Source: Kingdonia uniflora
Taxonomy: Eukaryota; Streptophyta; Magnoliopsida; Ranunculales; Circaeasteraceae
Direction of reading: 5' to 3'
Length of the DNA stretch: 64,000 nt
Assembly (NCBI GenBank): GCA_014058105.1
Contig: JACGCM010002331.1
Span: 124,001 to 188,000 of the forward strand
The position numbers and the translations under genes are program-made. Below the pieces are notes generated by a model. The model made no database searches, was not told where the DNA came from, and worked only from the letters and a program-made list of their open reading frames with translations. Within the stretch, counting starts at the first letter, position 1. The number at the start of each line of letters is the position of its first letter. Below are positions 33,230 to 45,660 of this stretch, piece after piece.

Positions 33230-35843
33230 TACTATTACCGATTACCTACTTATAGAAAAAACCAGAGAGTAAGACAAGGGGAACATACGCCATTGTTCCA
33301 TAGAGCTTGGTCGTTGTTGTGGGATCATCTGATTTACAGCGAGGAAATAAGAATAATTTACTCAAACAGGTATGTCATCTGATTTCTGTCATGCTGCTTC
33401 GTCTATTATTTCTGTATGTGGAGTACATATTAGGGTAGAGGCTTCTAGGGTTTATAGTTGTGATGATATGATCGAGGACGGGGGGAAACCTTATATCTAT
33501 GGGTCAAGCCTTTTAGGTTTCTGAAGGTATTGACGGTGTGACAGGGATTGAAATCGAACATTCGACTATGATAGTGTGGGTTGGAGAGGGTAGGTAAAAA
33601 TAAGTTATTGACACGTGATAGTCGAATATATCGATCTGATTGCGTGCCTCTTCTTCCGAAGGGTAAGATGTGTACCCGTCGATCTTCAAAGCTAAGGCTA
33701 ATAGACGAGGTGATCAAAAAAAATGAACCGAGTATGTTTGACTGTGCTCTCGTGGATAAGAGCAGCGACTTGGAGGAGTTAGAAATAGAAACATATGCCC
33801 CATTAACTTTGGTGGTACCTGAAATGGCAGCTTCGAGTAAGAGCCGTAAAAAGGCTCGAGTGACCTAGGAGATGGATGGGGAGATGGAGGGAGGAGAGAG
33901 AAGAAGACATGAAGGTAGTGTCGAGCCTTCAGGGGATGAAAGGGAAAAGGGGGAGCAAAGTGGTGATAGTGAGAGTTCGACTAATTCGGGGAAAGCTGCG
34001 GGGTTGGTCTCAACTAAAGAGAAGCTGAGATTGGATCGATTTGCGGCTTAACTAGAGTTGTCGAAGGTTGGGGTGGAATTGTATACAATGGGATTTGGAT
34101 ATACTTTCAAGTCTCGACCTCGAGAGGGTTTCATGGCATTTAGGGGCCAAATTCGGCTAGGGATGTAACTACTCATTCGAAGGCTAGTGAAGGAGATGTT
34201 AAACTTCTAGGAAGTGGCCCCATGTCAGATGAATGAGAATTTCTATGAAATGATAAGGGTGGTAGAGGGTATGAATGTAGAGCTGAGAAGTGAAGGGAGG
34301 GGCTTGATCGAGTGGTACAATATTGCATCGTTCTATTCGAGAAATGCAAACCAAAAGGTGGGCACGTACCATATCCAATGTCACACAGATAAGCCCTGGT
34401 TGTTTGATTTGTGCTCAACGGGTCGAGGGTGGGACAAAGACCTGGTAGTTGTACGGGGTAATTATGAGAATGCCGAAGAGGAAGACCCTTATCAGTTACA
34501 ATATAGGCTTTATAATCCAAGTAAATTGATGGTCGAAGATTTCTTTGACATATTGATCGAATTAACTGATAACCATGTTTTGTTTGTTCTGCAGTACCAA
34601 GTAACCGAGCTCTGACAAACCTGGGGGATTATATTGGTGAGCTGATCAACGTGGACGAGGAGTGGATAAACCATATTTTTAAGAAACTGGGTATTAAGAG
34701 GTAGAGGCAGAAAGAAGAAAGATAGATTTTCTCCTTTGAAACTTACCCGTTACGTCGAAGCCATCAAAGAAGAGGGGGGCGAAGGTTCATCAAAAGGGGT
34801 CGAAGGAATGGAGAAGGTAAAGTTGGCGAGGAATGTAAGTTATCTTCCCAAGGGGCAGCAGGTGCCGAAGCAGGCAGGACCAGTACACGAAGTAGCTCGT
34901 GATACTTCGAGGTAGGCATCGAAGCAGACGTTGACGCATGTTGATAAAGGGAAGGGAAAGGTCTTTCCCGAATCTCCAAAGGTACAACAACCAAAGGGAC
35001 CTTAGCAGAGAGGCGTAGAGCCCTGGGGGAGGATGATGCAGAGGATATGGACGAAGAACTAATAGCGTCCGAACTGGAGGAGCATGCTCGAGCTACGGCT
35101 ACTTCGATGGTGACACTCTGTGGCACTGACCGATATGAAGTTGGGAGGCAGATAAAGAAGTTTATGCATCAGGTAACTATATTTTGAAATTCTGAAATTT
35201 TTCTTAAGTGCACCATGCTTCGAGAGATACTAATGGTTCGAATATTCTAGCAAACAGATGCTTGGGTGCAGGCTTTCACTAAAATGTAGAAGGTAGCAAT
35301 AAAGTAGTTAAGGCAGGCGGTTGACAATCTAGAGCTTGCTCAAGGGACCAAAGCATCACTGGTTTATGAAATTAAAATTTTAAAGCGAGATCAGGGAACT
35401 ATCAAGGGACTATCAGAGATGAATGTGAGAGGAGACTTGAAGCACAGCATTACAATCATTCGTGGGTGCTGGGTTTGAAGCTGGCTGAGAAGGATATGGT
35501 TATAAAATAACAGAGGGAGACATTCCAAGGGTAGTTCGATGGTGACTGTGAAGTTACAGTCTGGCTGAAGATGTTCATAGCAGATTTGGGGTATGATCCT
35601 GAAACTTTGAAACACTTTCCCATAGCCAATGATCCTGCTGTTGAAGATGTTGTTCAGACCGAGGGGATAGAGGTAGACGCTACTGGTGTAGCTCTGGGAG
35701 GTGGCATGGAGGCTCCTATAGTTTAAGAGTCTGCTACTGATACTGTAACTGATGCGGTCGCGACAGATGAGATTGAAGGTTTTGGTGTTAAGAACCGAAC
35801 AGAGGAGATGATGCGGCTACTCTGCCATGAGGTATTATTCTAG
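33230..35843 (+). pseudogene. antisense gene of element B, putative gypsy-type transposon protein with introns
   Basis: The 5' exon ends ACAG/GTATGT (33370) and the main exon starts near 33662. The acidic N-terminal part contains KSSDLEELEIETYAPL. It is followed by EGFMAFRGQIRLGM, EVAPCQMNENFYEMIRVVEG and GLIEWYNIASFYSRNANQKV, which corresponds to the PF04195-like domain (about 34120-34480). Intron 2 is 34507-34595 (89 bp; the donor has become GC). A Lys-rich linker follows, then intron 3 at 35173-35250 (78 bp) and a C-terminal coiled coil and acidic tail. Stops such as NF-stop-EVAP (Trp in A) are TGG-to-TAG changes. The product is of unknown role, possibly nuclear given its basic stretches. 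Confidence 0.75.
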
Positions 35844-36214
35844 GGTGCCAAACAATTTTTTTTTATCTTTTTGTTGTGTTGTAATATTTAAAGTGATGGT
35901 ATTTGAACAATGATTAACTTGCTGTGGACTTTAGATGTGAACTTGTGATTGCTTTAAATTGCTAATGTAGGTTGTACTGAAACTGATTTGTGTTGAACTT
36001 GATTTGTACGAACTTGCTGTAATGGGTTCCTGATGTATGTTCTGAACTTGATTTGAATTGATTTGTGTTGGAACTTGATTCCCTGATATATGTTGTACTG
36101 AAATGTTTTACATGTAGTAGAGTTGTTGATATTCTTGTATACTTGTATCTGTATATGTTGCAGGTGTAGAATGTTTGTAGAATTATCAAACCATGAAGAG
36201 CTTCAATATGGTTC

Positions 36215-37050
36215 CCTGAGTATCAGTCGAGACATGACACTTGGGTGACACCAAGAAATTTACTGGACTTTGAAGGCCTGGACCTGGTCGAAGTAGAACG
36301 TGGTCGCCCACAATGTATTCTCGAGGGTCCGGTCTCTCGACCATTCGTACCCCTCGAGTTTGCCCAAATTTTGGAGACTTAAAAAATCCCAAGGTCGCCC
36401 CCAAGTATCAGTCGAGTCAAAGAAGGGTTGACATGATACTTAGGGTAAACCAAAAAATTCACTTGACTTTGAAGGCCTAAGCCTGATTGAAGTAGATCGT
36501 GGTCACCCCCAATGCATTCTCGAGAGTCCGGTCTCTCGACCATTCGTACCCCTCGAGTTTGCTCAATTTTTAGAGACTTGAAAAATTCCAAGGTCGCCCC
36601 CAAGTATCAGTCTGGTCGAAGGGTTGACATGATACTTAGCATAAACCAAGAAATTTACTGGACTTCGAAGGCCTGAGCCTGATCGAAGTAGAACGTGGTC
36701 GCCCCCAATGCATTCTCGAGGGTCTAGTCTCTCGACCATTCGTGCCCCTCGAGTTCGGTCAAATTTTGGAGACTTTAAAATTTTCAAGGTCACCCCCAAG
36801 TAGCAGTCGGGTCGAAGGGTTGACATGATACTTAGGGTAAACTAAGAAATTCATTAGACTTTGAAGGCCTAAGCCTGATCAAAGTAGAACGTGATCGCCC
36901 CCAATACATTCTTGAGGGTCCGGTCACTCGACCATTTGTGCCCCTCGAGTTTGCTCAAATTTTGGAGACTTGAAAAATTCCAAGGTCGCCCCCAAGTATT
37001 AGTCGTGTCTAAGGGCTGACATGATACTTAGGGTAAACCAAGAAATTTAC
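36215..37050. repeat. tandem repeat of about 196 bp, element B
   Basis: About 4.3 copies. The marker CCCAAGTA recurs at 36400, 36599, 36795 and 36991, with a first decayed copy at 36215. Sequence and position agree with the array in A (13895-14740). Each unit carries CTCGAGGGTCCGGTC and CCATTCGT blocks. Confidence 0.9.
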
Positions 37051-37095
37051 TGAAGAACAGAAGACGAAGTTCGGAGGAAAAAGATGTTCATTGAT

Positions 37096-40000
37096 TATAA
37101 TATATTTACATCAGTTGAACAAGATGGAGGTCGTGGCCTGTTGTATGATACTAACTGCATGGTGTTCCATGGGTTAGGTAGAGGATCTTCTGCTTCTATT
37201 ATCAGATAATAGGAACCTTTATTGGTTTTGTCATACACGACATAAGGTCCTTCCCAGGATTCGGCTAACTTGCTGACATTGCGAGGCTTCGAAGACTGTG
37301 TGACATGTCGAAGTACAAGATCTCCAATATTAAAAATTTGCGGTCAAACTCCTTTATTATATGATTTTTGGAGTGATAGATGGTAACGACCGAGGTTGGC
37401 AATGGCTATGTTTCTTGTTTCGTCGATCTATTATCTTCGTCAGGAATGCTGGGGTCGCGTGTTGGTAATGCAAATTGGGTAGGTAGCATTGCTTTAGTAC
37501 CATAGGCTAGAAGGAAAGGGGTGAATCCCGTTGTTTTTCTTGGTGCTGTTAGAAAGGCCCAGAGCGTGCTATAATTCCTGAACCTGTCGTCCTATCTATG
37601 GATCGACACGCTTCATAATACCGTCGATAATTATTTTATTGATTGCTTCAACCTCACCATTCCCTTGGGGGTAGTAAGGTGTTGAAGAGGAGAGGATGAT
37701 GATGTACTTTTTGAGGAAATTTATGACTTTGTTCACCCCGAACTGCGGACCATTGTCACATCGAATCATATGAGGGCAGCCGAAGCGTGTAATGATGTTT
37801 TCCCATAAAAATTTGATGACTTCTTCTCTGGTTCGACACAACGGTACGGCTTTGACCCATTTGGTAAAGTTATCTGTTGCAACAAGGAAATTCTCTCGGC
37901 TACCCGAAGCTTTGGGAAAAGGTCCCACAGGATCAATGGACCATCTTTAGAATGGTCAAGAGACTTGGCTAAAGTGGAGGTCTTGTGAGGGGATATGGAT
38001 GTCGTGGGCATGGCACTGGCATTTGTCACAGTGTTTGGCATACTTTTTGGCTTACTTCTTCATATTGGGCCAGAATAATCCTTGGGAGACGGCTCGGAGG
38101 GCCATAGATCGACCAGCGGTATGAACAGCGCTAGAACCTTTGTGGAGTTCAGCAAGAATTGAAGAGGCTTCATTTTGAAAAATGCATCGAAGGAGGACGC
38201 CATTTAGAGATTTGCGATGTAACTCGCATTTGAGGATGATGTATCTGCGGCAGTTTTCTAATAATAACCGCTTAGCTTTGGGATCGTCTGGGAGGATAGC
38301 ATTGTTGAAGTAATCGAGGAATGGTATTCGCCAGTCGTCTGGATCGAGACTCTCGCCCCCATTATTGATGACATTGACTTTCATCTGGTCGATACTTATG
38401 TAGAGTTCGGTATTCGGACTGGCCTAACATAGTTGCTATGTAAGCAAAGGCATCTGCATGTCTATTTTTTTCCTCAGGGATAGTGAGTAATAGAAGATTT
38501 TTCAGGGAAACAGTCCATGCGCTGGCAGACGAGAGCAGCATATTCAGCCATGCGACCGTTGGCTTGATTTTTACCGGTGTATTATCTCTGGACGAGTTGG
38601 GAATCTGTGAAAACTGTAAGTTTAGGGACACCGAGGCTGAGTGCGAGGTCGAGGCCATGGATCAAGGCTTCATACTCAGCCTCGTTGTTGGAGCATTCAA
38701 AGTTTAACTTAACTACCTTTTTAATTCGATCATTGGTGGGCATGACAAGGACGATACCGATCCCCGAACTGTTAGGTCCGACAGATCCGTCTGTAAAGAG
38801 ATGTCAGCCTGTGTTGGGGTTCCATGGGTCTGTTGGTTTGGGCTGGTCTTCTGGAATGTCATCTTCGTGTTCCTCCCAATCCATATCTTCATCCGGGAAG
38901 TTAGCAAGGAAATCGACGACTGCTTGGCCTTTTTGGGATACTTGCTTCTTAAATGTGATATTGTGTTCCCCAATATAAATGAACCATTGCTGTACTCGTT
39001 TGGATTTTTCTTTCGTGCTGAGTACTTCTTGAAGGGGATAACTTGTTATAACACGGATAAGGTGGGAATGAAAATATGGTTTGAGTTTTCGGGAAGTATA
39101 GACGAGGGTGAGGAGCAAATGCTTAAGTTTCGTGTATCGAGTTTCTGCAGGTGTAAGAGTTTTGTTGATAAAATATACAGGTTTCTTTATGTTTGAGTCG
39201 AGTCGAATGAGGACTGAGCTGATAGAAGTGTTAGTGACCACGAGGTATAAAGAAAGTGTTTCACCTTCGACTGGGGTGCTGATGATGGGTGGTTGGCCAA
39301 GGTATGTTTTAAGTTCGAGGAGGGTCTGCTCACACTCTTGCTCATTTTAGCCTTGTGGATGTCTTGCTCGCATAAGAGAAAGAAGAGCCGAGCACAGCGG
39401 TCTGAGGATTTGGAAATGAAACGGTTGAGGGCCGCTATCTTACCAGCCACCTTTTGGACATCTTTTTTGGTTCGGGAGAAGGCATATTGATGAGGGCTCG
39501 AATAAGAGTAAGGTTGATCTCAATACCACGTTTATTGATAATGTGGCCTAAAAATTTGCCAGACGAAACACCAAACTGGCATTTGTCTGGGTTAAGTTTT
39601 ATGTTATATGTTTAAAGTATCGAAAAGACTTCAGTTAGGTCTTGGATGTCGGTCTGCTTTTGGAGGCTCGTGCATAACATGTCGTCGATATAAACTTCGA
39701 CCGACTTGTCAAGCAAGGGTTTAAACATGGTTGCAACCAGGCGTTGGTAGGTGGCACCCGCATTTTTGAGGTCGAAGGGCATGACGTTAAAATAGTAAAG
39801 GCCTTGTTCAGTGATAAAATAAATTTTAAGTTGATCCCCTGGGAGGAGTACCTTATTGTTACCCGAAACCGCATCCATCATCGATAGGCGTTTATGTCCA
39901 GCAGTGGCATTGAGGAGTACTGAAATAATCGGGAGGGGAAGCTGTCCTTCGTTGTGTATTTGTTAAGGTCTGTGAAGTCGACACAATTCTGATCTTGTCA

Positions 40001-40592
40001 TTCTTTCTAGGAACTGCAACAATATTGGATATTCAATCAGCATACTTGACTTCTCTGATGAAACCCACAGCTATGAGTTTGTCGACTTCGAGGTTTACAG
40101 CTTCTCAAAGTCGTGGTGCCAGGGTACGCTTCTTCTGTTTTACTACTATAGAATGGGGGATGAAGTCAAGGCGGGTGACATACTAAACTAGGGTCGACAC
40201 CGGGCATCTCCTGAAACGTCCATGCGAAGACGTTTTTGTTTGCTCGAAGGAAGTCCGTGAGTTCGAGGCGCTCAACCTCATCTAGAAAGGTACCAATGAA
40301 CGTACCTCGGCCAGGACCGTCAAGTTTGATATAAGCAATAGGTTTAATGGGTGAGATGGCAGGTGTCAAAGGTATAGGGAATGAGGGAGACAGTGATTGT
40401 TATGGTAGTTTGATAAGTTTTTGGGTCTGATCGATCTCCGGATGCTCACAAGAACGGGCGAGACGTTAAAAATCTTTTAAGTTCTACGTTCCATACGGGG
40501 TATTGAAATAAAGGGTCTGATGATAAGTTGAAGGTATGGCGTGCATGGCATGGAGCCAGTCGCGCCCAAGGATTCTGAGGTACTCAGATTTC
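37096..40592 (-). pseudogene. pol of element B (RT, two RNase H, integrase)
   Basis: Minus strand. RT (39612-40369): FLRANKNVFAWTFQEMPGVD, then FNVMPFDLKNAGATYQRLVA and VEVYIDDMLC. RNase H (38804-39241): KKPVYFINKTLTPAETRYTK and KGQAVVDFLANFPDED. The second RNase H (about 38500-38780) has LFTDGSVGPNSSGIGIVL and NNEAEYEALIHGLDLALSLG. Integrase (37596-38384) has GLFWPNMKK, VGPFPKASGSRENFLVATDN, MIRCDNGPQFGVNKV and the catalytic GEVEAINK. The C-terminal part ends near 37096. All core motifs are readable but stops and frameshifts occur, so it is not functional. Closest copy: A. Confidence 0.9.
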
Positions 40593-42660
40593 TTATCGAT
40601 AACAAGAAAGCTGGTTTAAAGTGTAACTGGGCCAGTAGTAACTAGTAGTAACTAGAAGGTTGATTCTACCAACGACAACTTTGGTATCCCCATTAAAACC
40701 TTTCAGTTCGATATTGACGGCAGTGATGAGGTCTATTTTGTTCATGGCTTGGATAGTTTGGAGGAAAAGTACATTGGCTGCACTTCCTGTATCGATAAGC
40801 ATGGTGTGGAGGTGAGGTGTTCGACTTTAATCATTATGACTAAAGGGTCAGAATGAGGGAAACGAACATGCGATGTGCCGTAGTCAATAAATGAGATACC
40901 CTTGGGTCGAGGATATTGACTTGACTCTGGCAAGAGGACGGGTAGCTTCTCCTGGTAAGTGAGTTTGTAGCATTCTTCGACACGCTTGCTCTTGGAACGA
41001 CCGTTGTCGATATTATTTACCTTGATAAAATAAACCTGGTAGTTATGTACTTCGGCTGGGTCAGTAGAAGGGGTGGGCTGAGGTTTAAGGTACGACCCGT
41101 AGAGGTAGCTAGGGAGGTCGGCAACGTACTGATGTAGATGACCCACCTTCAGAATTATTTTGAGAAAGTACTGCAGGGGAAAGCATTTGTTGGTGCGGTG
41201 GCAGTTAGACTTGTGGGTTGCACAATAAGGTTCACCTGGTTTAACCTCGTTGGGGAAAGGGATACACCATATGAGGTCTGCCTGGATCTGTGGTAGAAGG
41301 GTACTGATAAGGGTAGCAAGTTTGGGGAGGACTGGCTTTGGTATTTTTTTGCGGGCTTTGATAGTGTTGTCAGTGTGGGGACGTTGGCATCTCTCTGTCT
41401 CCTGTGAGATGGGAGCGATCAGGGGTGTAAGAGTAAAGGGTGAGCCTTGTCGAGGTTTATTTGGATTGGTGGTCGAAGGCTGCCCCTGTTTATTTAATTC
41501 GCAGAGGCGCTCAAGGTCGATATACCCATTGAATTTTGAAAGCATCTCCTCAAGGGTTTGCGATTTGTAGAGGACCAGGTACTCTAAGACACGGTTGTTA
41601 TCCAGCAAAGTATTCGACTACGCGTGTACGGCGTTCGCGCAGTCGAGATTTTTAACTTTGCGCGACTCGTCGAGGAACCTCTTGGTGAAGGCCCCAAAGG
41701 TTTCATTAACGGATTTTCTAAAATTGAAGAGGGTATTGACTCGGACTTCAAAGTATTGTCGAAGTCGAATTGGGCGATGAAAAGGCTGGATAATTGCTCG
41801 AAGCTTCGTATCGAGCCATTCGGAAGGTTATGATACCAACGAAGAGGGCTATCTGTGAGGCTGGTGGGAAAAAGTTGACACATCAAGTGGTCAGCCATGG
41901 AGTAAAGGCTTAGAGCATTTTAGAATTCGAGAATGTGGGATTGAGGATTGGTGTTGCGATATTTACTAATTTTGGGGGCTTGAAAATTTGGAGGCACCTC
42001 GATAGCGAGGAGTTTGGGACAGAGGGGGTTGTTTAACCGACACTTCGAGTTTGGTGTTGGGCTCGCACTGATGCGGATGGCAGGGTGGATTTTGTAGTCG
42101 AAGTCCTGTTGTGCACAATAGGCAGGATGAGGGGGGGATCGGCGCTGCGCTGCCCGAGACATTCTTGAGTAGGGAGGCGTTTGGGGTGTCTGTTAAAGCG
42201 AAGGGTGGAATCAGAGGAGTCCTCCGTAGGGTAGATGCCAACATGCATGGAGCCAGTAGGGGGTATAGTGGGGGGAACACCCTCGGTACAAAGATGGACC
42301 GGGGGTACTTCCAGATGTGGTAGGGCCCCCAGTCAAGCGAGAAAAAACACGCGCGACGGGGCAGATGCTCGAGATGGAAGAGGGGCGTCTAGAGGCTGTA
42401 GTCGTTACAACTCCCGAACTGTGTTGCGTAGGTCGTAGATGGAACGGTATTGTCTATCTGCGTCATCCAAATGGCATTGTCGTTTGGCCTCAAACTCTTG
42501 TCAGTGTTCTTCGCGCACCTCACGCAATTGCGCTCTGTGTCGTTCCTTGGCATGAGCGAATTGCTGAGTAAGAGGGGCTAACTGGCAGTGACTCCGTCGA
42601 CGGAGTTGTCGGCATGGGTGGAAGTGGAGCGTAGGGTGGGGGCTATTAGAAGTGGCTTGT
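40593..42660 (-). pseudogene. gag and protease of element B
   Basis: Minus strand from about 42660: an N-terminal segment with repeated charged residues (ERHRAQLREVREEH), then PPNFQAPKISKYRNTNPQSH. Next is the capsid-like retrotransposon gag part (MADHLMCQLFPTSLTDSPLR, WYHNLPNGSIRSFEQLSSLF), followed by SKFNGYIDLERLCELNKQG. A Cys/His patch (YCATHKSNCHRTNKC) stands where Tat elements have a zinc-binding motif, and the protease has the active-site MLIDTGSAANVLFLQ (about 40795). The longest clean frame is 288 residues (40742-41608). The gag start codon could not be fixed. Confidence 0.85.
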
Positions 42661-42706
42661 AGGAATTAGAAAAGGAAAGTACAAGGCAGGGGGTGACTAG
42701 GAGAAA

Positions 42707-42723
42707 GCACGGACGGTGCCAAA
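42707..42723 (-). promoter_or_regulatory. primer binding site of element B
   Basis: TTTGGCACCGTCCGTGC on the minus strand, directly after the 5' LTR. Confidence 0.6.
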
Positions 42724-43460
42724 TATAGGGGCCTAACATCGCAAGGAGGGGAAGTTGGCTCTTACACCTCGTGATTTATCTTCTATCAAAGGGTTCAAGC
42801 ATATAATCAATAATATGAATAGATTAATGACAACATACTTGCTTGGAGGCCTAGAATGGGACACTTCACGACCTTTAATGAGAATTTTTAAGAGTATTAA
42901 TATAACTGTCGAGTAGTCGAAGTTTCGAGTACAGGGTGATTTACAGGGTAATTAAAGGTAAACTTTAAGGGATCAGGGGAGAGATTTCGTAGCCCCTCAT
43001 TGGTTCCCCCTCCCTCCTATTTATAGAACGTAGGAAGGGCTAAGTCACCAAGGAAGGTCAAATTACAAGTGTATCCTCTGGGTATCAGGCGAGTATCCCA
43101 GAGTTGGTGTTGAGGTCGTAAATATCGGTTCTGGCACTGTGCTCTGACACTATAGCCATTGTTGGTTCTGTCACTGCAGTTGTTAGGACCAACAACGCCG
43201 CCGTTCTTGTCTGGTGAGCTGGCTGTCTAATATGTCTGCCTTTAACCATGTACGACTATGGTCTAAGTATTTTTGATGCTGATGTGGAGTTCATGTGCTG
43301 ACGGATCTGCCTTCATCTTCGAGGCTTGTTCATAGTCGAAGTTCGTACAGTCTCGGAAGGCTTGTTTACGGATTAATTGGGCTTCGAGGTATTCATGTAG
43401 GGTTCGATATAGCCTTTGAGTGTTCGACTGAAACTAGAAGGCTGCGAGTAGGCTACTACA
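42724..43460 (-). repeat. 5' LTR of element B
   Basis: 737 bp, + strand limits TATAGGGG (inner end mutated) and CTACTACA; minus-strand TATA box at 43017-43026. The GAAGT duplication follows at 43461. Confidence 0.92.
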
Positions 43461-43559
43461 GAAGTAACTGCAATGGAAAAGGAGATAGCTACCATGCGTG
43501 AAGATAAAGAACTTGGCAATAGGGCTAAAAGACTTGGTAGTTCAAAAGGTCATATATAA
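43461..43559 (+). pseudogene. MAP70-like gene, last exon part after the B insertion
   Basis: Starting with the duplicated GAAGT the frame reads VTAMEKEIATMREDKELGNR, then AKRLGSSKGHI and a stop at 43557. It continues in phase from RREV at 30254, so before the insertion this exon was open. MAP70 proteins end with a similar Arg/Lys-rich tail, usually a little longer. The insertion separates this tail from the rest by 13 kb. Confidence 0.8.
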
Positions 43560-44482
43560 TCCAGTTATGATAGCCATCTTTGCATGGACAGTTGTTCTTT
43601 GCTGTTGAAAATTACTTATTCATGTTTGTAAGGATTAGGAAATAGCTTCTAAGTGGAAGATTAATTATCAACATCATACGAAAGAGAAAACGTGAATGCG
43701 TTTCTTCATATATACATTTCTTCAAGATCGTAATCAACTCTCATCCGTAGTCTCATGATAACCCTAATTGACTTGGGTTGACCACTTTTGATCAAGCCCA
43801 ACCCAGTCTAGATCAAACTTTCTCCTAATAAAGAAGGTTAACAAAACCCACTTTTTTAAAAGTCTGGCATATTCAGATTCATACAAGAAAACTCTTCATA
43901 CAAAGTGACGTTCATTTGTACCTAAATCCTTGGGATACGTGGAATCAAAAGAGATTGTAAAGTACCCGTTTTATGTCGTTTATTCATATAATAAGAATCT
44001 AATGAATTATTTTTTCTTGACAGTAAAGAACAAAGGCACGATAGCTTAGCTTAGTGGATTATGGATATGATTTATCAGAGTGTGGGATTGTTTGATCTCA
44101 GTAGTTAGTTGTGTTGTATGAGTTGAATGTGAAGTAGGGTTTTGGTATTTTGATGAATTTAGGTCAAATAAGAAATGGGTTTGATAGTTTTATACTAAAG
44201 TGAAGTATTTGAGTGTTTAGAGGACGTTCTCTCTTATGGGCTTGGAGTAATTTAGCATGTGTAAATTGCCTTTCTATGCTATTTTTTATCCTTCTAAGCA
44301 CTGTAAGCTCTTGTCTTTGGTGGGCAGCAGTGTGTGCTGTATTATAGGATTTGTGTTACTAGCTATGTTTTATTTTATGGTGCTTAAAGATGAGATGGAA
44401 TAGAAGACAGTGGTCTTGGATGTGGTGATTATGGTTCTTGGATTGGTATTTGGAGTCACGGGTGCTTGGTCGTCTTTAATTG
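43560..44482. other. no gene recognised, likely former MAP70 3' flank
   Basis: AT-rich single-copy sequence with no reading frame of note; it may hold the old 3' untranslated region. Confidence 0.5.
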
Positions 44483-44716
44483 AGATCTTTGTTGTGAAAG
44501 TATATGTAGTTGATAACTTAATATTTTTTCTTCTCATTGAATACTATTATCATAAAGTATAGATCTTTGTTGTGAAAGTATATGCAGTTGATAACTTGAT
44601 ATTTTTTCTTCTCATTGAATACTATTATCATAAAGTATAGATCTTTGTTGTGAAAGTATATGTAGTTGATAACTTGATATTTTGTCTTCTCATTGAATAC
44701 TATACTCATAAAGTAT
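44483..44716. repeat. tandem repeat, three units of 78 bp
   Basis: Units start AGATCTTTGTTG at 44483, 44561 and 44639; only a few bases differ between them. No coding sense was seen in them. Confidence 0.95.
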
Positions 44717-44979
44717 ACTCATATTGGAGTTATTTGTACACTTATCAATTTCAGTTGCTTCATCCCTTCCACAGTCTATCTATCCTCAAGTCAAGTCGAA
44801 CTACTACTATAACAACTGATATATTGTCCGCAAGTCACATCTACTCGGCGATTTCGATTGTGAAAGCGAGGTTTGTAGTTTTCCATTACAGTCCATCTCT
44901 ATGTTTCTCTCTAGCTCTCTCTATGGGACTCTGATTTTATCTCTCTGTGAATGTAGAAAGGTTTAACATGAAGACTTTG

Positions 44980-45212
44980 CAATAGGAAAAGTCGGATTAG
45001 CGAGAAAATGAAGGCTTTGCAGAATCTTATTCTCAATTTAAATAAGGTATTTCGCTTTATTACTTTAAGTTTTTGATTTTCTGATTGTTCAGTTAGAGTT
45101 CATGAGAAATGGGGGATTTGGTATTCTGTTATCTTTTTAATGATAGACGGATAAGGCGCCGATGTTGGACAAAACGATCGAGTACCTTAAACAGCTTCAG
45201 ATTCAAGTTCAA
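44980..45212 (+). pseudogene. bHLH transcription factor fragment (SPATULA/ALCATRAZ-like)
   Basis: Two exons of a basic helix-loop-helix domain. The first (44980-45046) reads NRKSRISEKMKALQNLILNL, then NK, followed by a GTATTT donor. The second (45147-45212, 66 nt) reads TDKAPMLDKTIEYLKQLQIQ, then VQ, followed by GTGAGT. The acceptor is AATGATAG. The loop sequence with NKTDKA and the helix 2 EYLKQLQ block are those of plant bHLH proteins of the SPATULA/ALCATRAZ/PIF group. Most of the basic region upstream is lost (a stop precedes RLCNRKSR), and no later exon was found. It is a gene fragment, probably non-functional. Confidence 0.8.
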
Positions 45213-45660
45213 GTGAGTCTTTTTGGTCCTTTTTCTTATGATCTTATTGTGTTATTCCCATGTTGTTGCATCTTCCTTCAGATATAATCATGTACTGGAA
45301 AGATTTGGTTTTCAATTTGGAGTTTAGACTTCTAATAGTTTTGAGGTCAAAATTACTGTAGGTTTAATATTTGAATTTGTTTATAATTAAACAGCGTGAC
45401 ACGTGAGATTTCGAGCTATATAAAGCTTCTGTACATTTTACCCTCTCCGGGGTTAGAATTTCAGGGGTCAGTTCTCCTTTTGAAAGCAATATCATCTCAG
45501 GATTGTGAGAGAAAGACAGGGGAGGTTGCTTTTCTTTCTCCTGCCACCTGTGGAGGAAGTTGCAGGAGAAAGAAATATTTGAGATTAAAGTGTTGTGATA
45601 TTTTTATCTAAACGGTTTCAAGTCTAGGTCCCCTGTCGCACAAGTTAATCTCTTTTCTTA

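Larger units (their letters stand above)
30255..43460 (-). mobile_element. Ty3/gypsy Tat-lineage retrotransposon B, full length
   Basis: 13.2 kb with LTRs at 30255-30981 and 42724-43460 and a perfect target duplication GAAGT (30250-30254 and 43461-43465). Gag-pol is on the minus strand. Between pol and the 3' (left) LTR, on the plus strand, lie two short ORFs and the antisense gene, plus a tandem array. This is the best preserved A/B copy: gag, protease, RT, both RNase H domains and integrase are all present, though broken by stops. The two LTRs differ at roughly one base in ten by eye, so it is not a recent insertion. Confidence 0.92.

Noticed and set aside
36186..36826. three similar minus-strand frames of 72-87 residues
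   Set aside because: They are translations of the 195-bp tandem repeat; similarity between them reflects the DNA repeat, not a protein family.
38483..39196. overlapping + strand frames (74-133 residues)
   Set aside because: Shadows of the RNase H domains of element B on the minus strand.
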